Shown one piece after another: positions 9,820 to 18,422 of a stretch of DNA of 64,000 nucleotides. The DNA comes from an uncultured Pelagibacteraceae bacterium (lineage in GTDB: Bacteria; Pseudomonadota; Alphaproteobacteria; Pelagibacterales; Pelagibacteraceae): NCBI GenBank assembly GCA_902518595.1, contig CABYGR010000002.1, forward strand, positions 1-64,000, read 5' to 3'. Below the pieces are notes generated by a model, which was not told the DNA's origin, did not search any database, and worked only from the letters and a program-made list of their open reading frames with translations. The translations under genes and the position numbers were made by a program. Position 1 is the first letter of the stretch. Each line of letters starts with the position of its first letter.

Positions 9820-11153
9820 ATAATTTTTTCTTTGTCTAACCAACTTACATTGAAGTCTGAATCAATAAATTTTTTGTGATTTAATAATTTTTTATGCAAA
9901 GGGATTGTAGTTGTAATTCCCTCAATTACAAATTCATCTAAAGATCTGTTCATCCTTTGAATTGCTTCTTTCCTATTTCTTCCATGGCATATTAATTTGC
10001 AAACCATACTGTCGTAAAATGGAGTTACTTTATAACCTTGAAATATTGCACCATCGACTCTAGTTCTAAATCCAGAAGGCTGATGACACATTTCTATAGT
10101 TCCAGGGGAAGGTTGAAAGTTTTTGCTTGGATCTTCTGCATTAATTCTACATTCTATAGCGTGACCTCTAGGATTAATATCTGTTTGTTTTAAAGCAGTT
10201 TCACCTGTGTATGCTATCCATATTTGCTCTTTTATAATATCTATGCCCGTTACCATCTCAGTTACTGGATGCTCTACTTGAACCCTAGTGTTCATTTCTA
10301 AAAAATAAAATTTTTGATTTTCATAAATAAATTCAACTGTACCAGCACCTTCATATCCAATTTTGCTAACCATTTTTACTGTTCGATCAAATAAATCTTT
10401 TCGTATTTCATCGTTTAAAATAGGGCTTGGTGTTTCTTCTATTAGTTTTTGATGTCTTCTTTGTACAGAACAATCTCTTTCATGCAAATGAACAGTTCTA
10501 TTTTTTCCTGCTAATATTTGAACTTCTATATGCCTAGGGTTTTGAAAAAACTTTTCAATATATACTTCATCATTACCAAAATATTTTTGAGCTTCAGATT
10601 TTGCAGTAGAAAATAAAGTTTCAAATTCCTCTTCTTTGTTCACAATTTTCATACCTTTACCTCCACCTCCTCCAGATGCTTTTATAAGAACAGGAAAGCC
10701 AATTTTTTTACAAAGTTGTTTAGCATCATTAATATCTTTAACACCACCCTCAGATCCTTCTATAACTGGTAGTCCGTTTTCTTTTGCGATTTTTTTAGCC
10801 TGAATTTTGTCTCCCATCATTTCTATTAATTTTGAAGAGGCTCCAATAAATTTAATATTGTTTTCCTCAAGAACACGAGCAAAATTTGAATTTTCAGATA
10901 AAAAACCATAGCCAGGGTGAACTGCTTCAGCATTAGTTATTTCAATAGCAGACATGATAGCTGGAATATTTAAATAGCTATTTACAGGTTGGTGTGAGCC
11001 AATACAAACACTTTCATCAGCTAATTTTACATGCATACTGTTTCTATCCACATCAGAATGAACAGCCACAGTTTCAATTCCCCATTCTTTACAAGCACGG
11101 ATTACTCTAACTGCAATTTCCCCACGGTTTGCAATTAAGATTTTTTTAAACAT
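9816..11153 (-). CDS. accC: Acetyl-CoA carboxylase biotin carboxylase subunit
   Basis: This ATP-grasp enzyme carboxylates biotin on AccB, the first step of fatty acid synthesis. The true start is the ATG at 11153, giving MFKKILIANRGEIAVRVIRAC and 445 residues, the normal family length; the open frame extends 19 codons further upstream into accB but that part is unrelated. The glycine-rich ATP loop ASGGGGGKGMKIV lies near residue 160, and the catalytic stretch EMNTRVQVEHPVTEM near residue 290. The start overlaps the accB stop by one base (TAATG), so accB-accC are translationally coupled. The carboxyltransferase genes are not in this window. Confidence 0.96.
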   Translation of the reverse strand: MFKKILIANRGEIAVRVIRACKEWGIETVAVHSDVDRNSMHVKLADESVCIGSHQPVNSYLNIPAIMSAIEITNAEAVHPGYGFLSENSNFARVLEENNIKFIGASSKLIEMMGDKIQAKKIAKENGLPVIEGSEGGVKDINDAKQLCKKIGFPVLIKASGGGGGKGMKIVNKEEEFETLFSTAKSEAQKYFGNDEVYIEKFFQNPRHIEVQILAGKNRTVHLHERDCSVQRRHQKLIEETPSPILNDEIRKDLFDRTVKMVSKIGYEGAGTVEFIYENQKFYFLEMNTRVQVEHPVTEMVTGIDIIKEQIWIAYTGETALKQTDINPRGHAIECRINAEDPSKNFQPSPGTIEMCHQPSGFRTRVDGAIFQGYKVTPFYDSMVCKLICHGRNRKEAIQRMNRSLDEFVIEGITTTIPLHKKLLNHKKFIDSDFNVSWLDKEKII

Positions 11154-11587
11154 TATTCTAAAATGATTATTGTTTGACCAAATTCTACTGGATGACCATC
11201 TTCTACACAAATTTCTTTAACAACCCCATCTGCTGTTGAAGGAACATGATTCATAGTTTTCATAGCTTCAACAATCATGACTGTGTCACCTTTTTTAATT
11301 TTTTTTCCAACCTCAACAAATCTTTTAGCACCAGGTTCAGGAGCATGATAAGCAGTTCCTATAATTGGTGAAGTAATTTGAATTCCAGAAATTATTTTCT
11401 GAGTATTATCAGAAACAGATTTTTCTGAAGATTTTATAATTGGTGAGGTTGTAATTTGATTAGATGTCGATATTTTTGATTTGGAAACTTTTATTTTTGT
11501 ATCTTTTTCTGTATATTCAATTTCAGTTAAATCAAACTCATTTAAATAATCAGTTAATTCTTTAATAATTTTTTTATCAATTTTCAT
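11153..11587 (-). CDS. accB: Biotin carboxyl carrier protein of acetyl-CoA carboxylase
   Basis: The 144-residue product has an N-terminal helix (KKIIKELTDYLNEFDLTEIEY), a Ser/Thr-rich linker, and a C-terminal biotinyl domain from about residue 65. The biotin-accepting lysine is in VEAMKTMNHV; most homologues have Met-Lys-Met, here Met-Lys-Thr, a mild change. It carries biotin between AccC and the carboxyltransferase. It lies between aroQ upstream (11-base overlap) and accC downstream (one-base overlap), the standard aroQ-accB-accC order of Proteobacteria. Confidence 0.95.
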   Translation of the reverse strand: MKIDKKIIKELTDYLNEFDLTEIEYTEKDTKIKVSKSKISTSNQITTSPIIKSSEKSVSDNTQKIISGIQITSPIIGTAYHAPEPGAKRFVEVGKKIKKGDTVMIVEAMKTMNHVPSTADGVVKEICVEDGHPVEFGQTIIILE

Positions 11588-12023
11588 TATTTAAAAGTTT
11601 TTGCATTGAAATTATGGCCAAAATATATCCTTCAGAACCTAAACCAAAAATTCCTCCTGTAGCCACGTCACTAATAAGAGATTTTCGTCTAAACTCTTCT
11701 CTTTTATATATGTTTGAAATATGTAATTCTAATACTGGTTTTTTAAAAACATCAAGTGCATCTCTAATCGCTACTGAAGTGTGTGTAAAACCTGCTGCAT
11801 TAATGATAATACCATCTAAGTTTTTTTTTGCTTCTTGTATTTTTGTTACAATATCACCCTCAATATTAGATTGAAAAAACTCCATATTTAGATTTAATTC
11901 ATTTGCTTTTTTTAAACAATTTGCTTTTAGTTGTTCAAAAGTTATCGAACCATATTGTGATTGTTCTCTTTCACCTAATAGATTAAGATTAGGGCCATTA
12001 ATAATAATTATTTTATTGTTCAT
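11577..12023 (-). CDS. aroQ: 3-dehydroquinate dehydratase, type II
   Basis: Type II dehydroquinase (148 residues) converts 3-dehydroquinate to 3-dehydroshikimate in the shikimate pathway. The N-terminal INGPNLNLLGEREQSQYG carries the catalytic Arg and Tyr. NAAGFTHTSVAIRDAL and ELHISNIYKREEFRRKS, with the catalytic His, and the closing GIFGLGSEGY complete the family pattern. It leads the aroQ-accB-accC operon and is divergent from thiS, whose start lies 17 bases away. Confidence 0.96.
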   Translation of the reverse strand: MNNKIIIINGPNLNLLGEREQSQYGSITFEQLKANCLKKANELNLNMEFFQSNIEGDIVTKIQEAKKNLDGIIINAAGFTHTSVAIRDALDVFKKPVLELHISNIYKREEFRRKSLISDVATGGIFGLGSEGYILAIISMQKLLNNEN

Positions 12024-12039
12024 TCAGCATTTATACACG

Positions 12040-12258
12040 ATGAAAAAAATAAAAAAAATAAAAATAAGATTAAATGGTAAAAATAAAAATATTATAGAAG
12101 GATATAAACTATATGATTTAGTAAAACAATTAGATTTACAATTAAAAAAAGTAGCTATTGAACTAAACAGGGAAATCGTTGATAAGAAAAAAATTAAAAA
12201 AATTATATTAAATGATAAAGATATTATAGAGGTAGTTCATTTTATTGGAGGTGGTTAA
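12040..12258 (+). CDS. thiS: Sulfur carrier protein ThiS
   Basis: This small ubiquitin-like protein (72 residues from the ATG at 12040) ends in IGGG. The terminal Gly-Gly is the thiocarboxylate site that donates sulfur for thiazole formation in thiamine synthesis. A TTG at 12016 would add eight residues overlapping the divergent aroQ start; the ATG fits the family length better. Very lysine- and isoleucine-rich. The last glycine codons double as the ribosome binding site of thiG. No thiF or thiO is nearby. Confidence 0.88.
   Translation: MKKIKKIKIRLNGKNKNIIEGYKLYDLVKQLDLQLKKVAIELNREIVDKKKIKKIILNDKDIIEVVHFIGGG
12247..12251 (+). promoter_or_regulatory. Ribosome binding site of thiG, embedded in the ThiS C-terminal glycine codons
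   Basis: GGAGG formed by the codons GGA GGT of the ThiS C-terminus lies nine bases before the TTG start of thiG. The spacing is near optimal for a Shine-Dalgarno site, which helps explain how the weak TTG start is used. The glycine tail and the initiation signal thus share the same bases. Confidence 0.7.
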
Positions 12259-12260
12259 AA

Positions 12261-13034
12261 TTGAAAATTGATAAATTAACTGTAGGTAAACAAAAATTTA
12301 ATTCACGATTAATAGTCGGTACTGGAAAATATAAGAATATGTCTGAATGTGCAAAAGCTATAAAATTGTCTGGAGCAAGTATAGTTACAGTAGCAGTTAG
12401 GAGAGTAAATATATCTGATAAAAAAAAACCACTATTAATGGATTATATAGATCCAAAAAAAATTACCTATTTACCAAATACAGCTGGATGTTTCAGTTCA
12501 GAAGAGGCTCTAAGAACACTTAGATTAGCAAGAGAAATTGGAGGATGGAAATTAGTTAAACTTGAAGTTTTAGGGGATAAAAAAAATCTTTTTCCAGATA
12601 TGATCGAAACACTAAAATCAACTGAAGTTTTAACAAAAGAAGGTTTTAAAGTTATGGTTTATTGTAACGATGATCCTTTGATGGCTAAAAGATTGGAGAA
12701 TGTTGGTGCAGCAGCGATTATGCCTTTAGCTGCTCCAATTGGTTCAGGGTTAGGCATTCTTAACAAAACAAATATTTTAATTATAACAAAACAAACTAAG
12801 TTACCCGTGATTGTAGATGCTGGTTTAGGTCAAGCTTCAGATGCAGCAATTGCTATGGAGCTAGGATGTGATGGGGTTTTAGTTAATACTGCTATTGCTA
12901 AAGCAAAAAAACCTTTTACTATGGCTTTGGCTTTTAAGCACGCAGTTATTAGTGGAAGACAGTCATATCTTTCTGGTAGGATTATAAAAAATTTAGCTGG
13001 CAAACCTTCCTCGCCAAATGAAGGGATTATTTAG
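12261..13034 (+). CDS. thiG: Thiazole synthase ThiG
   Basis: ThiG (257 residues) builds the thiazole phosphate carboxylate of thiamine from deoxyxylulose phosphate, dehydroglycine and ThiS thiocarboxylate. The TIM-barrel sequence is complete: [11 protein letters not shown] near the start, [31 protein letters not shown] with the probable Schiff-base lysine, [12 protein letters not shown], and [28 protein letters not shown]. Translation begins at TTG two bases after the thiS stop. The 3' end overlaps the opposing RNase gene by eight bases. Confidence 0.95.
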   Translation: MKIDKLTVGKQKFNSRLIVGTGKYKNMSECAKAIKLSGASIVTVAVRRVNISDKKKPLLMDYIDPKKITYLPNTAGCFSSEEALRTLRLAREIGGWKLVKLEVLGDKKNLFPDMIETLKSTEVLTKEGFKVMVYCNDDPLMAKRLENVGAAAIMPLAAPIGSGLGILNKTNILIITKQTKLPVIVDAGLGQASDAAIAMELGCDGVLVNTAIAKAKKPFTMALAFKHAVISGRQSYLSGRIIKNLAGKPSSPNEGII

Positions 13035-14883
13035 ATTTTTTGTAGAATTTTTTTTTATACCTTTTTTTTTTAATAAAAGTTTTTTTGCCTTTTTCTTCTG
13101 AATTTTTTTCTTTGAAGTTTTTTAGCTCTATATTTTTTAACTTTTCAAATTGTTCAATTAACTCAATAGTTTTCATTGATTTATTTTTAATATCAATAAT
13201 ATATTCAGGAATAATAAGTTTATTATCAGTTATTATATCTATTTTCATCTTATTTTTCTTTTCAATATAAGTTAAATCTTTAACAAAATTTTCTTTTAAA
13301 AAATCAGATATTTTTTCACAAACTTTTAATTCAACAAATTTTGCTTTATTCAAAACTAATTTAAGCTCAACAATTTTTAATAATTTTTGTGCAAAAGATT
13401 CATCTGTCAATTCAACTTTCCATTTAACAGCGCTTTCTCTAAGTCTTTGACGAGACATTTCAAGTAATCCAAAATTACTAATTCTACCAATTTGAATTCT
13501 TGCTCTATCAGATCTGCATTTTTCTTTTAGACGTCTCTCGACCAATCTTCTGTTATTGAAGCTTAACATATCAATAAAATCAATTATAATTAAACCAGAT
13601 AGGTCTCTAATTTTAATTTGTCTTGCAATCTCTTCAGTCGCTTCAAGGTTTGTATCTAGAGCAGTACTCTCTACATTTTTTTGTTTAATAGAACTACCAG
13701 AATTAATATCAATTGATACTAGAGCCTCAGTAGGATTGATTACCAAATATCCACCAGAGTTGAGTTTTATTTCAGAGTCAAATATTTGATTTAACTTTTG
13801 TTCAATTCCTTCCTCAATAAACAGAGGAATCTTGCCTCTGTATTTTTTTATTTTTTTAACATTAGAAGGCATCATCATTTTCATAAAATTTTGAGCTTTT
13901 TTATATCCTTCATTGCCTTCAACAATTATTTTCTTGGTATTTTCATCATACATGTCTCTTAGAGTTCTTTTTATAATTTCACTTTCTTGATGAACTAAAG
14001 ACGGAGCAATTGAATTTAGAGCTGTTTCTTTAATTTGATTCCAAGTATTCTTTAAAGTTTCTAAGTCGTGATTAATTTCATTTTTAGTTTTATTGCTACC
14101 AGCAGTTCTAACTATTAGCCCCATTTCTTTTGGTATCTCGATTTCATTCAGTATAGTTCTAATTTTTTTTCTATCTGCAGGATTAAAAATTTTTCTGGAG
14201 ATACCTCCTCCTTTAGAAGTATTTGGCATCAAAACAATATATTTACCTGCTATAGAAATAAATGTGCTTAAGGCAGCACCTTTTTGACCTCTTTCATCTT
14301 TAATAACTTGAATAAGTATTACTTGATTAGGTTTTATTACCTCTTGAATTTTATATCTTTTGAATTTGTGTCGTTTTTCAATTTTTTTTTCTTTATTGTC
14401 AACACGATCTTTTAAAATTTCATCGTTTTTATTTTCTAAGTTTTCAGTATAATTATTTTCTAAGCTCTGATTATCTGATAATTTTTCTTCTTCTATTTCA
14501 TTTTTCTTTACTTCAATTGGATCATTGATTTCTAGTTTACCTTCAGCTAAATCTTTTTCTTCTTTAGCTTCAACTTCTTTAGACAATTCTTCTCTTGCTC
14601 TTTCTTCTTCCTGTTTGATTCTTTCTAAATCACTTTTAGGAATTTGATAATAATCAGATTGAATATCATTAAATGACAAAAAACCATGTCGCTCTCTACC
14701 GAAATCAACAAAAGCCGCTTGAAGGGAAGGCTCTATCCTACTTACCTTTCCAAGATAAATATTATTTTTAATTAAATTATTCTTTAAACCTTCGTACTCG
14801 TAATCCTCAATGTTATCTTCTGATTTAAGTACAACTCGAGTTTCATTAGGATGCGAAGCATCAATGTATAAATTTTTTTCCAT
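13027..14883 (-). CDS. rne: Ribonuclease E/G family endoribonuclease
   Basis: The 618-residue product starts with [19 protein letters not shown] and an S1-type domain ([29 protein letters not shown]). That domain is interrupted by a long Glu/Lys-rich insertion (about residues 90-170). The catalytic core is intact: [10 protein letters not shown] and [10 protein letters not shown] carry the two metal-binding aspartates, followed by [22 protein letters not shown]. The usual zinc-link CPxC motif after SRQRLRES is missing. A short basic tail ([13 protein letters not shown]) replaces the long degradosome scaffold of E. coli RNase E. It probably carries out mRNA decay and rRNA/tRNA processing. E versus G cannot be decided. 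Confidence 0.88.
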   Translation of the reverse strand: MEKNLYIDASHPNETRVVLKSEDNIEDYEYEGLKNNLIKNNIYLGKVSRIEPSLQAAFVDFGRERHGFLSFNDIQSDYYQIPKSDLERIKQEEERAREELSKEVEAKEEKDLAEGKLEINDPIEVKKNEIEEEKLSDNQSLENNYTENLENKNDEILKDRVDNKEKKIEKRHKFKRYKIQEVIKPNQVILIQVIKDERGQKGAALSTFISIAGKYIVLMPNTSKGGGISRKIFNPADRKKIRTILNEIEIPKEMGLIVRTAGSNKTKNEINHDLETLKNTWNQIKETALNSIAPSLVHQESEIIKRTLRDMYDENTKKIIVEGNEGYKKAQNFMKMMMPSNVKKIKKYRGKIPLFIEEGIEQKLNQIFDSEIKLNSGGYLVINPTEALVSIDINSGSSIKQKNVESTALDTNLEATEEIARQIKIRDLSGLIIIDFIDMLSFNNRRLVERRLKEKCRSDRARIQIGRISNFGLLEMSRQRLRESAVKWKVELTDESFAQKLLKIVELKLVLNKAKFVELKVCEKISDFLKENFVKDLTYIEKKNKMKIDIITDNKLIIPEYIIDIKNKSMKTIELIEQFEKLKNIELKNFKEKNSEEKGKKTFIKKKRYKKKFYKKSK

Positions 14884-14987
14884 AATCTATTGTTTGTTTG
14901 TTTCATTTTAATAATCAAAGTTTGATAAAAATTTTGTTTATAGTTATGCCTTATCTTTAACAAATTCCTTTATATAATGGAATTAAA

Positions 14988-17327
14988 ATGACTAATTTAT
15001 TTAAAAATTTATTTATAGCTATTGCTAGTTTTTTTCTATTGATTTCCATTACAATATTGGGGGTTTTGTGGACTTTTTCAAATAATATTCCAGATTACAA
15101 ATTTTTAAAAAATTATAAACCTGCAGTTTCAAGCAAAATGTATTCTGGAAACGGAGAAGTTGTTGCAGATTTTTCAAAAGAAAAAAGAATTTTCGTTCCA
15201 TATGAAGCTATCCCAAAAAACGTGATAAATTCATTTTTGTCAGCAGAAGATAAAAATTTTTTCTCTCATCCAGGTATTGATGCAAAAGGTGTTTTAAGAG
15301 CGATAATAAAAAATACTCAAAATATGATGAGTTCTAAAAGATTAGAAGGAGCATCAACCATAACACAACAAGTTGCAAAAAATTTTTTATTAACAAATGA
15401 AGTAAGTTTAAACCGAAAAATAAAAGAAGCAATTTTAGCTTTTAGAATAGAAAGAGCCTTGTCAAAAGAGAGAATACTTGAGTTATATCTAAATCAAATT
15501 TATTTGGGTAGTGGTGCATATGGTGTTGCTGCTGCAAGCTTAGAGTATTTTGATAAATCCATTAAAGAATTGAATTATAATGAGGCAGCTTTACTAGCTG
15601 CACTGCCTAAGGCCCCAAGTAAATATAATCCATATAGAAATATAGAACTTGCTAAATACAGGAGAGATTTAGTTTTAAAAAATTTATACGATAATAATTT
15701 TTTAGACCAAGAAAAATATATTGATCTTAAAAATAAGTCTATTTATTTGAAAAAAAATAAAAAAATTTTTTCTGAAAATGCTCAATACTATATTGAAGAT
15801 GTTCGTAAGAGCATTATAGATCAATTATCTTATGAAAAAGTTTATAATCAAGGCTACAATATTAACACTCCAATAAATCTTAAATTACAAAAATTTGCTA
15901 CCACCTCTTTGAGAAATGGATTGATATCTTATGATAGAAGAAAAGGATGGCGTGGACCAATTACTAATATTGAATATACACCCGATTGGTTTGAAAAAAT
16001 TAATAAAAAAAATTTTTTAGAAAAATCAATTAAGTGGAAATTAGCAATTGTAAAAAAAATAAACCAATTTTCTGCATACATCGAGATAGAAAATAAAGAT
16101 GACGGTATAATAGAATATAAGGATATATCCTGGACAAAAAAAGAATTTCCAGAGTTATTAAAACAAGGTGATGTAATTTATGTAAAACAAGTTAAAGATG
16201 ATTTTTATAGTCTACAACAACTTCCAAAAGTTAATGGTGGAATAGTTGTAATGGACCCTTTTACTGGTAGAGTTTTTGCTTTAAGTGGTGGATTTAGTTT
16301 TAATAATAGTGAATTTAATAGATCATCTCAAGCTTTGAGACAACCTGGTTCAGCATTTAAACCTTTTGTATATGCATTAGCATTAGAAAATAGATATACA
16401 CCTTCATCATTAATTTTAGATGCTCCTCTAGTATTAGATCAAGGAGAAGATTTAAAAAAATGGAAGCCAGAAAATTATGGTAAAAAATTTTATGGACCAT
16501 CTACACTTCGAACTGGTTTAGAGAAATCTAGAAATTTAATGACAGTAAGAATTTCAAGAAATTTAGGTATCGATAAAGTTACAAGCTTTTCAAAAAGAAT
16601 GAAAATTTATGAAAATCCAGAAGAGTTACTTTCAATTTCTCTTGGTTCTACTGAAACAACTCTTTTAAAATTGACTTCAGCTTATTGCACATTTGTAAAT
16701 GGTGGTAAACTTATTGAGCCAATAATTATTGATAGAATTCAAGATGGGGAAGGTAATACGATAATAAATAATGAAAACAGAAAATGTACAAATTGTGATA
16801 AAATTTCTTTTACAGGTAAAGAATTTCCAATAATTAAAGATAACTATCCCCAAGTTTTATCGGCTGAAACAGCTTATCAAATTACTTCATTTTTACAGGG
16901 AGTTGTTGAAAGAGGAACAGGAAAAAAGCTCAAAAAGCTCGGTTTAAATATAGCGGGAAAAACTGGAACGACTAATGAAAATACAGATGCCTGGTTTATT
17001 GGTTTTACCTCTGATTTAGTAATAGGTGTTTATGTGGGTATGGACAATCCTAAACCATTAGGTAAATTTGAAACTGGTTCTAAGGCTGCCCTTCCAATTT
17101 TCGAGGAATTTGTAAAAAAAGCTGTTAAAAAATCTAACTCAAGACCTTTTAAAGTACCTCAAAATATAACTTTAATGGTTATAGATCCTGATACTGGAGA
17201 AAAGGCTAAATTTTCATCAAAAAACACGATAATTGAGTCATATAAAAGTAAAAATGTTTTAGATGGAAAAGTTTTATATTCAGATAACGATAGATTAGAT
17301 ACTAATAATATATTAAAATTTTATTAA
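14988..17327 (+). CDS. mrcA: Penicillin-binding protein 1A, bifunctional
   Basis: The 779-residue class A PBP has an N-terminal membrane anchor (about 7-30) and a glycosyltransferase domain with SAEDKNFFSHPGID (catalytic Glu), EGASTITQQVAKNF and KIKEAILAFRIE. A linker region follows, then a transpeptidase domain with SxxK as SAFKPF (near residue 455), SRN as KSRNLMT and KTG as GKTGTT (near residue 660). It polymerises and cross-links peptidoglycan. prfB starts within its stop codon (TAATG). The sequence TATAAT at 14973-14978 precedes it, but no convincing -35 element is visible. Confidence 0.95.
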   Translation: MTNLFKNLFIAIASFFLLISITILGVLWTFSNNIPDYKFLKNYKPAVSSKMYSGNGEVVADFSKEKRIFVPYEAIPKNVINSFLSAEDKNFFSHPGIDAKGVLRAIIKNTQNMMSSKRLEGASTITQQVAKNFLLTNEVSLNRKIKEAILAFRIERALSKERILELYLNQIYLGSGAYGVAAASLEYFDKSIKELNYNEAALLAALPKAPSKYNPYRNIELAKYRRDLVLKNLYDNNFLDQEKYIDLKNKSIYLKKNKKIFSENAQYYIEDVRKSIIDQLSYEKVYNQGYNINTPINLKLQKFATTSLRNGLISYDRRKGWRGPITNIEYTPDWFEKINKKNFLEKSIKWKLAIVKKINQFSAYIEIENKDDGIIEYKDISWTKKEFPELLKQGDVIYVKQVKDDFYSLQQLPKVNGGIVVMDPFTGRVFALSGGFSFNNSEFNRSSQALRQPGSAFKPFVYALALENRYTPSSLILDAPLVLDQGEDLKKWKPENYGKKFYGPSTLRTGLEKSRNLMTVRISRNLGIDKVTSFSKRMKIYENPEELLSISLGSTETTLLKLTSAYCTFVNGGKLIEPIIIDRIQDGEGNTIINNENRKCTNCDKISFTGKEFPIIKDNYPQVLSAETAYQITSFLQGVVERGTGKKLKKLGLNIAGKTGTTNENTDAWFIGFTSDLVIGVYVGMDNPKPLGKFETGSKAALPIFEEFVKKAVKKSNSRPFKVPQNITLMVIDPDTGEKAKFSSKNTIIESYKSKNVLDGKVLYSDNDRLDTNNILKFY

Positions 17328-18422
17328 TGGAAGACAAATATAGTAATTTTAAAAAAGAGATCGAAAAGATTAACAATAGAGTTAAGGAGTATCTTTGAAA
17401 AAAATAAGATATATTCTAAATTAGAAAGCCACAATCAGTCAATGCTGGAAGATAACTTTTGGCAGGATAAATCAAAATCTCAAAAAATTATTAAAGAAAA
17501 AAAACTATTTGAAGATTTAATAAATTCTTCTGAAAAATCTACTCAAGAATTTAATGATTTAGAAGATCTTTATAAATTAGCAGTTGAAGAAAATAATTCT
17601 GAAATACAAGTTGAAGTTTATCAAAAATTAAAAGAACTTAGAGTAAGAGTTAAAGAAAATGAAATTAAATGTTTTTTATCTAATGAATTAGACTCACTGG
17701 ATTGTTACTTAGAAATACATGCTGGTGCAGGAGGAACTGAAAGCCAAGATTGGGCAGATATGTTAAGAAGAATGTATATTAAATGGTCTGATACTAAGGG
17801 GTTTAAATATCAAATAGTAAGTGAACACAAAGGAGATGAAGCAGGTATTAAATCATCAACAATTAAAATTGAAGGTGATTATATATTTGGATGGTTGAAA
17901 AAAGAGTCAGGAATTCATCGACTTGTAAGAATATCACCTTTTGACTCAGGCTCAAGAAGACATACTAGTTTTGCAAGTGTTTGGATTTATCCTGTTATTG
18001 ATGAAAATATTAATATTGAAATTTTTGAGAAAGATTTAAGGATTGATACGTATCGATCAAGTGGAGCAGGTGGACAACATGTAAATACCACTGATAGTGC
18101 AGTACGAATTACTCACATTCCAACTAAAATTGTTGTTCAATGTCAAAACGAGAGATCACAACATAAAAATAAAGAAACCTGCATGAATATGTTGCGTGCT
18201 AGACTTTACGATTATCAAATTAAAAAAAAAGAAGAGCAAAATCAAAATAACGAAGCTAATAAATCTGAGATTGGATGGGGACATCAAATAAGATCTTATG
18301 TTTTACAACCCTATAGACTTGTTAAAGATAATAGAACTAACCATGAAAGTTCAAATCCAGATAAAATTTTGGATGGTGAGCTTGATGAATTTTTAGAAGA
18401 GTCGATTTATCAAATTAGATGA
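17327..18422 (+). CDS. prfB: Peptide chain release factor 2, with programmed +1 frameshift
   Basis: RF2 terminates translation at UGA and UAA. The gene starts at the ATG at 17327, reads 23 codons to an in-frame TGA at 17396-17398, then continues in the +1 frame from GAA at 17397. The total is 364 residues, the normal RF2 length. Downstream are the SPF anticodon-like tripeptide in RISPFDSGSRRHTSFASV and the peptidyl-hydrolysis motif SSGAGGQHVN. An ATG at 17442 opens the long frame but would omit the conserved N-terminal helices. mrcA overlaps its start and the AsmA-like gene overlaps its end (ATGA). Confidence 0.95.
17384..17398 (+). promoter_or_regulatory. Programmed +1 frameshift site of prfB
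   Basis: The bases AAGGAGTATCTTTGA match the classic bacterial RF2 recoding site: an internal Shine-Dalgarno-like AAGGAG, a three-base spacer TAT, the slippery CTT and the in-frame stop TGA. When RF2 is scarce, the ribosome slips on CTT-T and resumes at GAA. RF2 thereby regulates its own synthesis. The base after TGA is A, rather than the C of E. coli. Confidence 0.93.

Noticed and set aside
11154-11210. N-terminal extension of accC
   Set aside because: The 19 extra codons lie inside accB in another frame and do not resemble biotin carboxylase. The ATG at 11153 gives the canonical start.
14973-14978. TATAAT as the mrcA promoter
   Set aside because: It lies only nine bases from the ATG and no -35 element is found at 16-18 bases upstream, so support is too weak to list.
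17442-18422. prfB starting at the downstream ATG
   Set aside because: This would drop the conserved N-terminal helices and ignore the intact frameshift site upstream.
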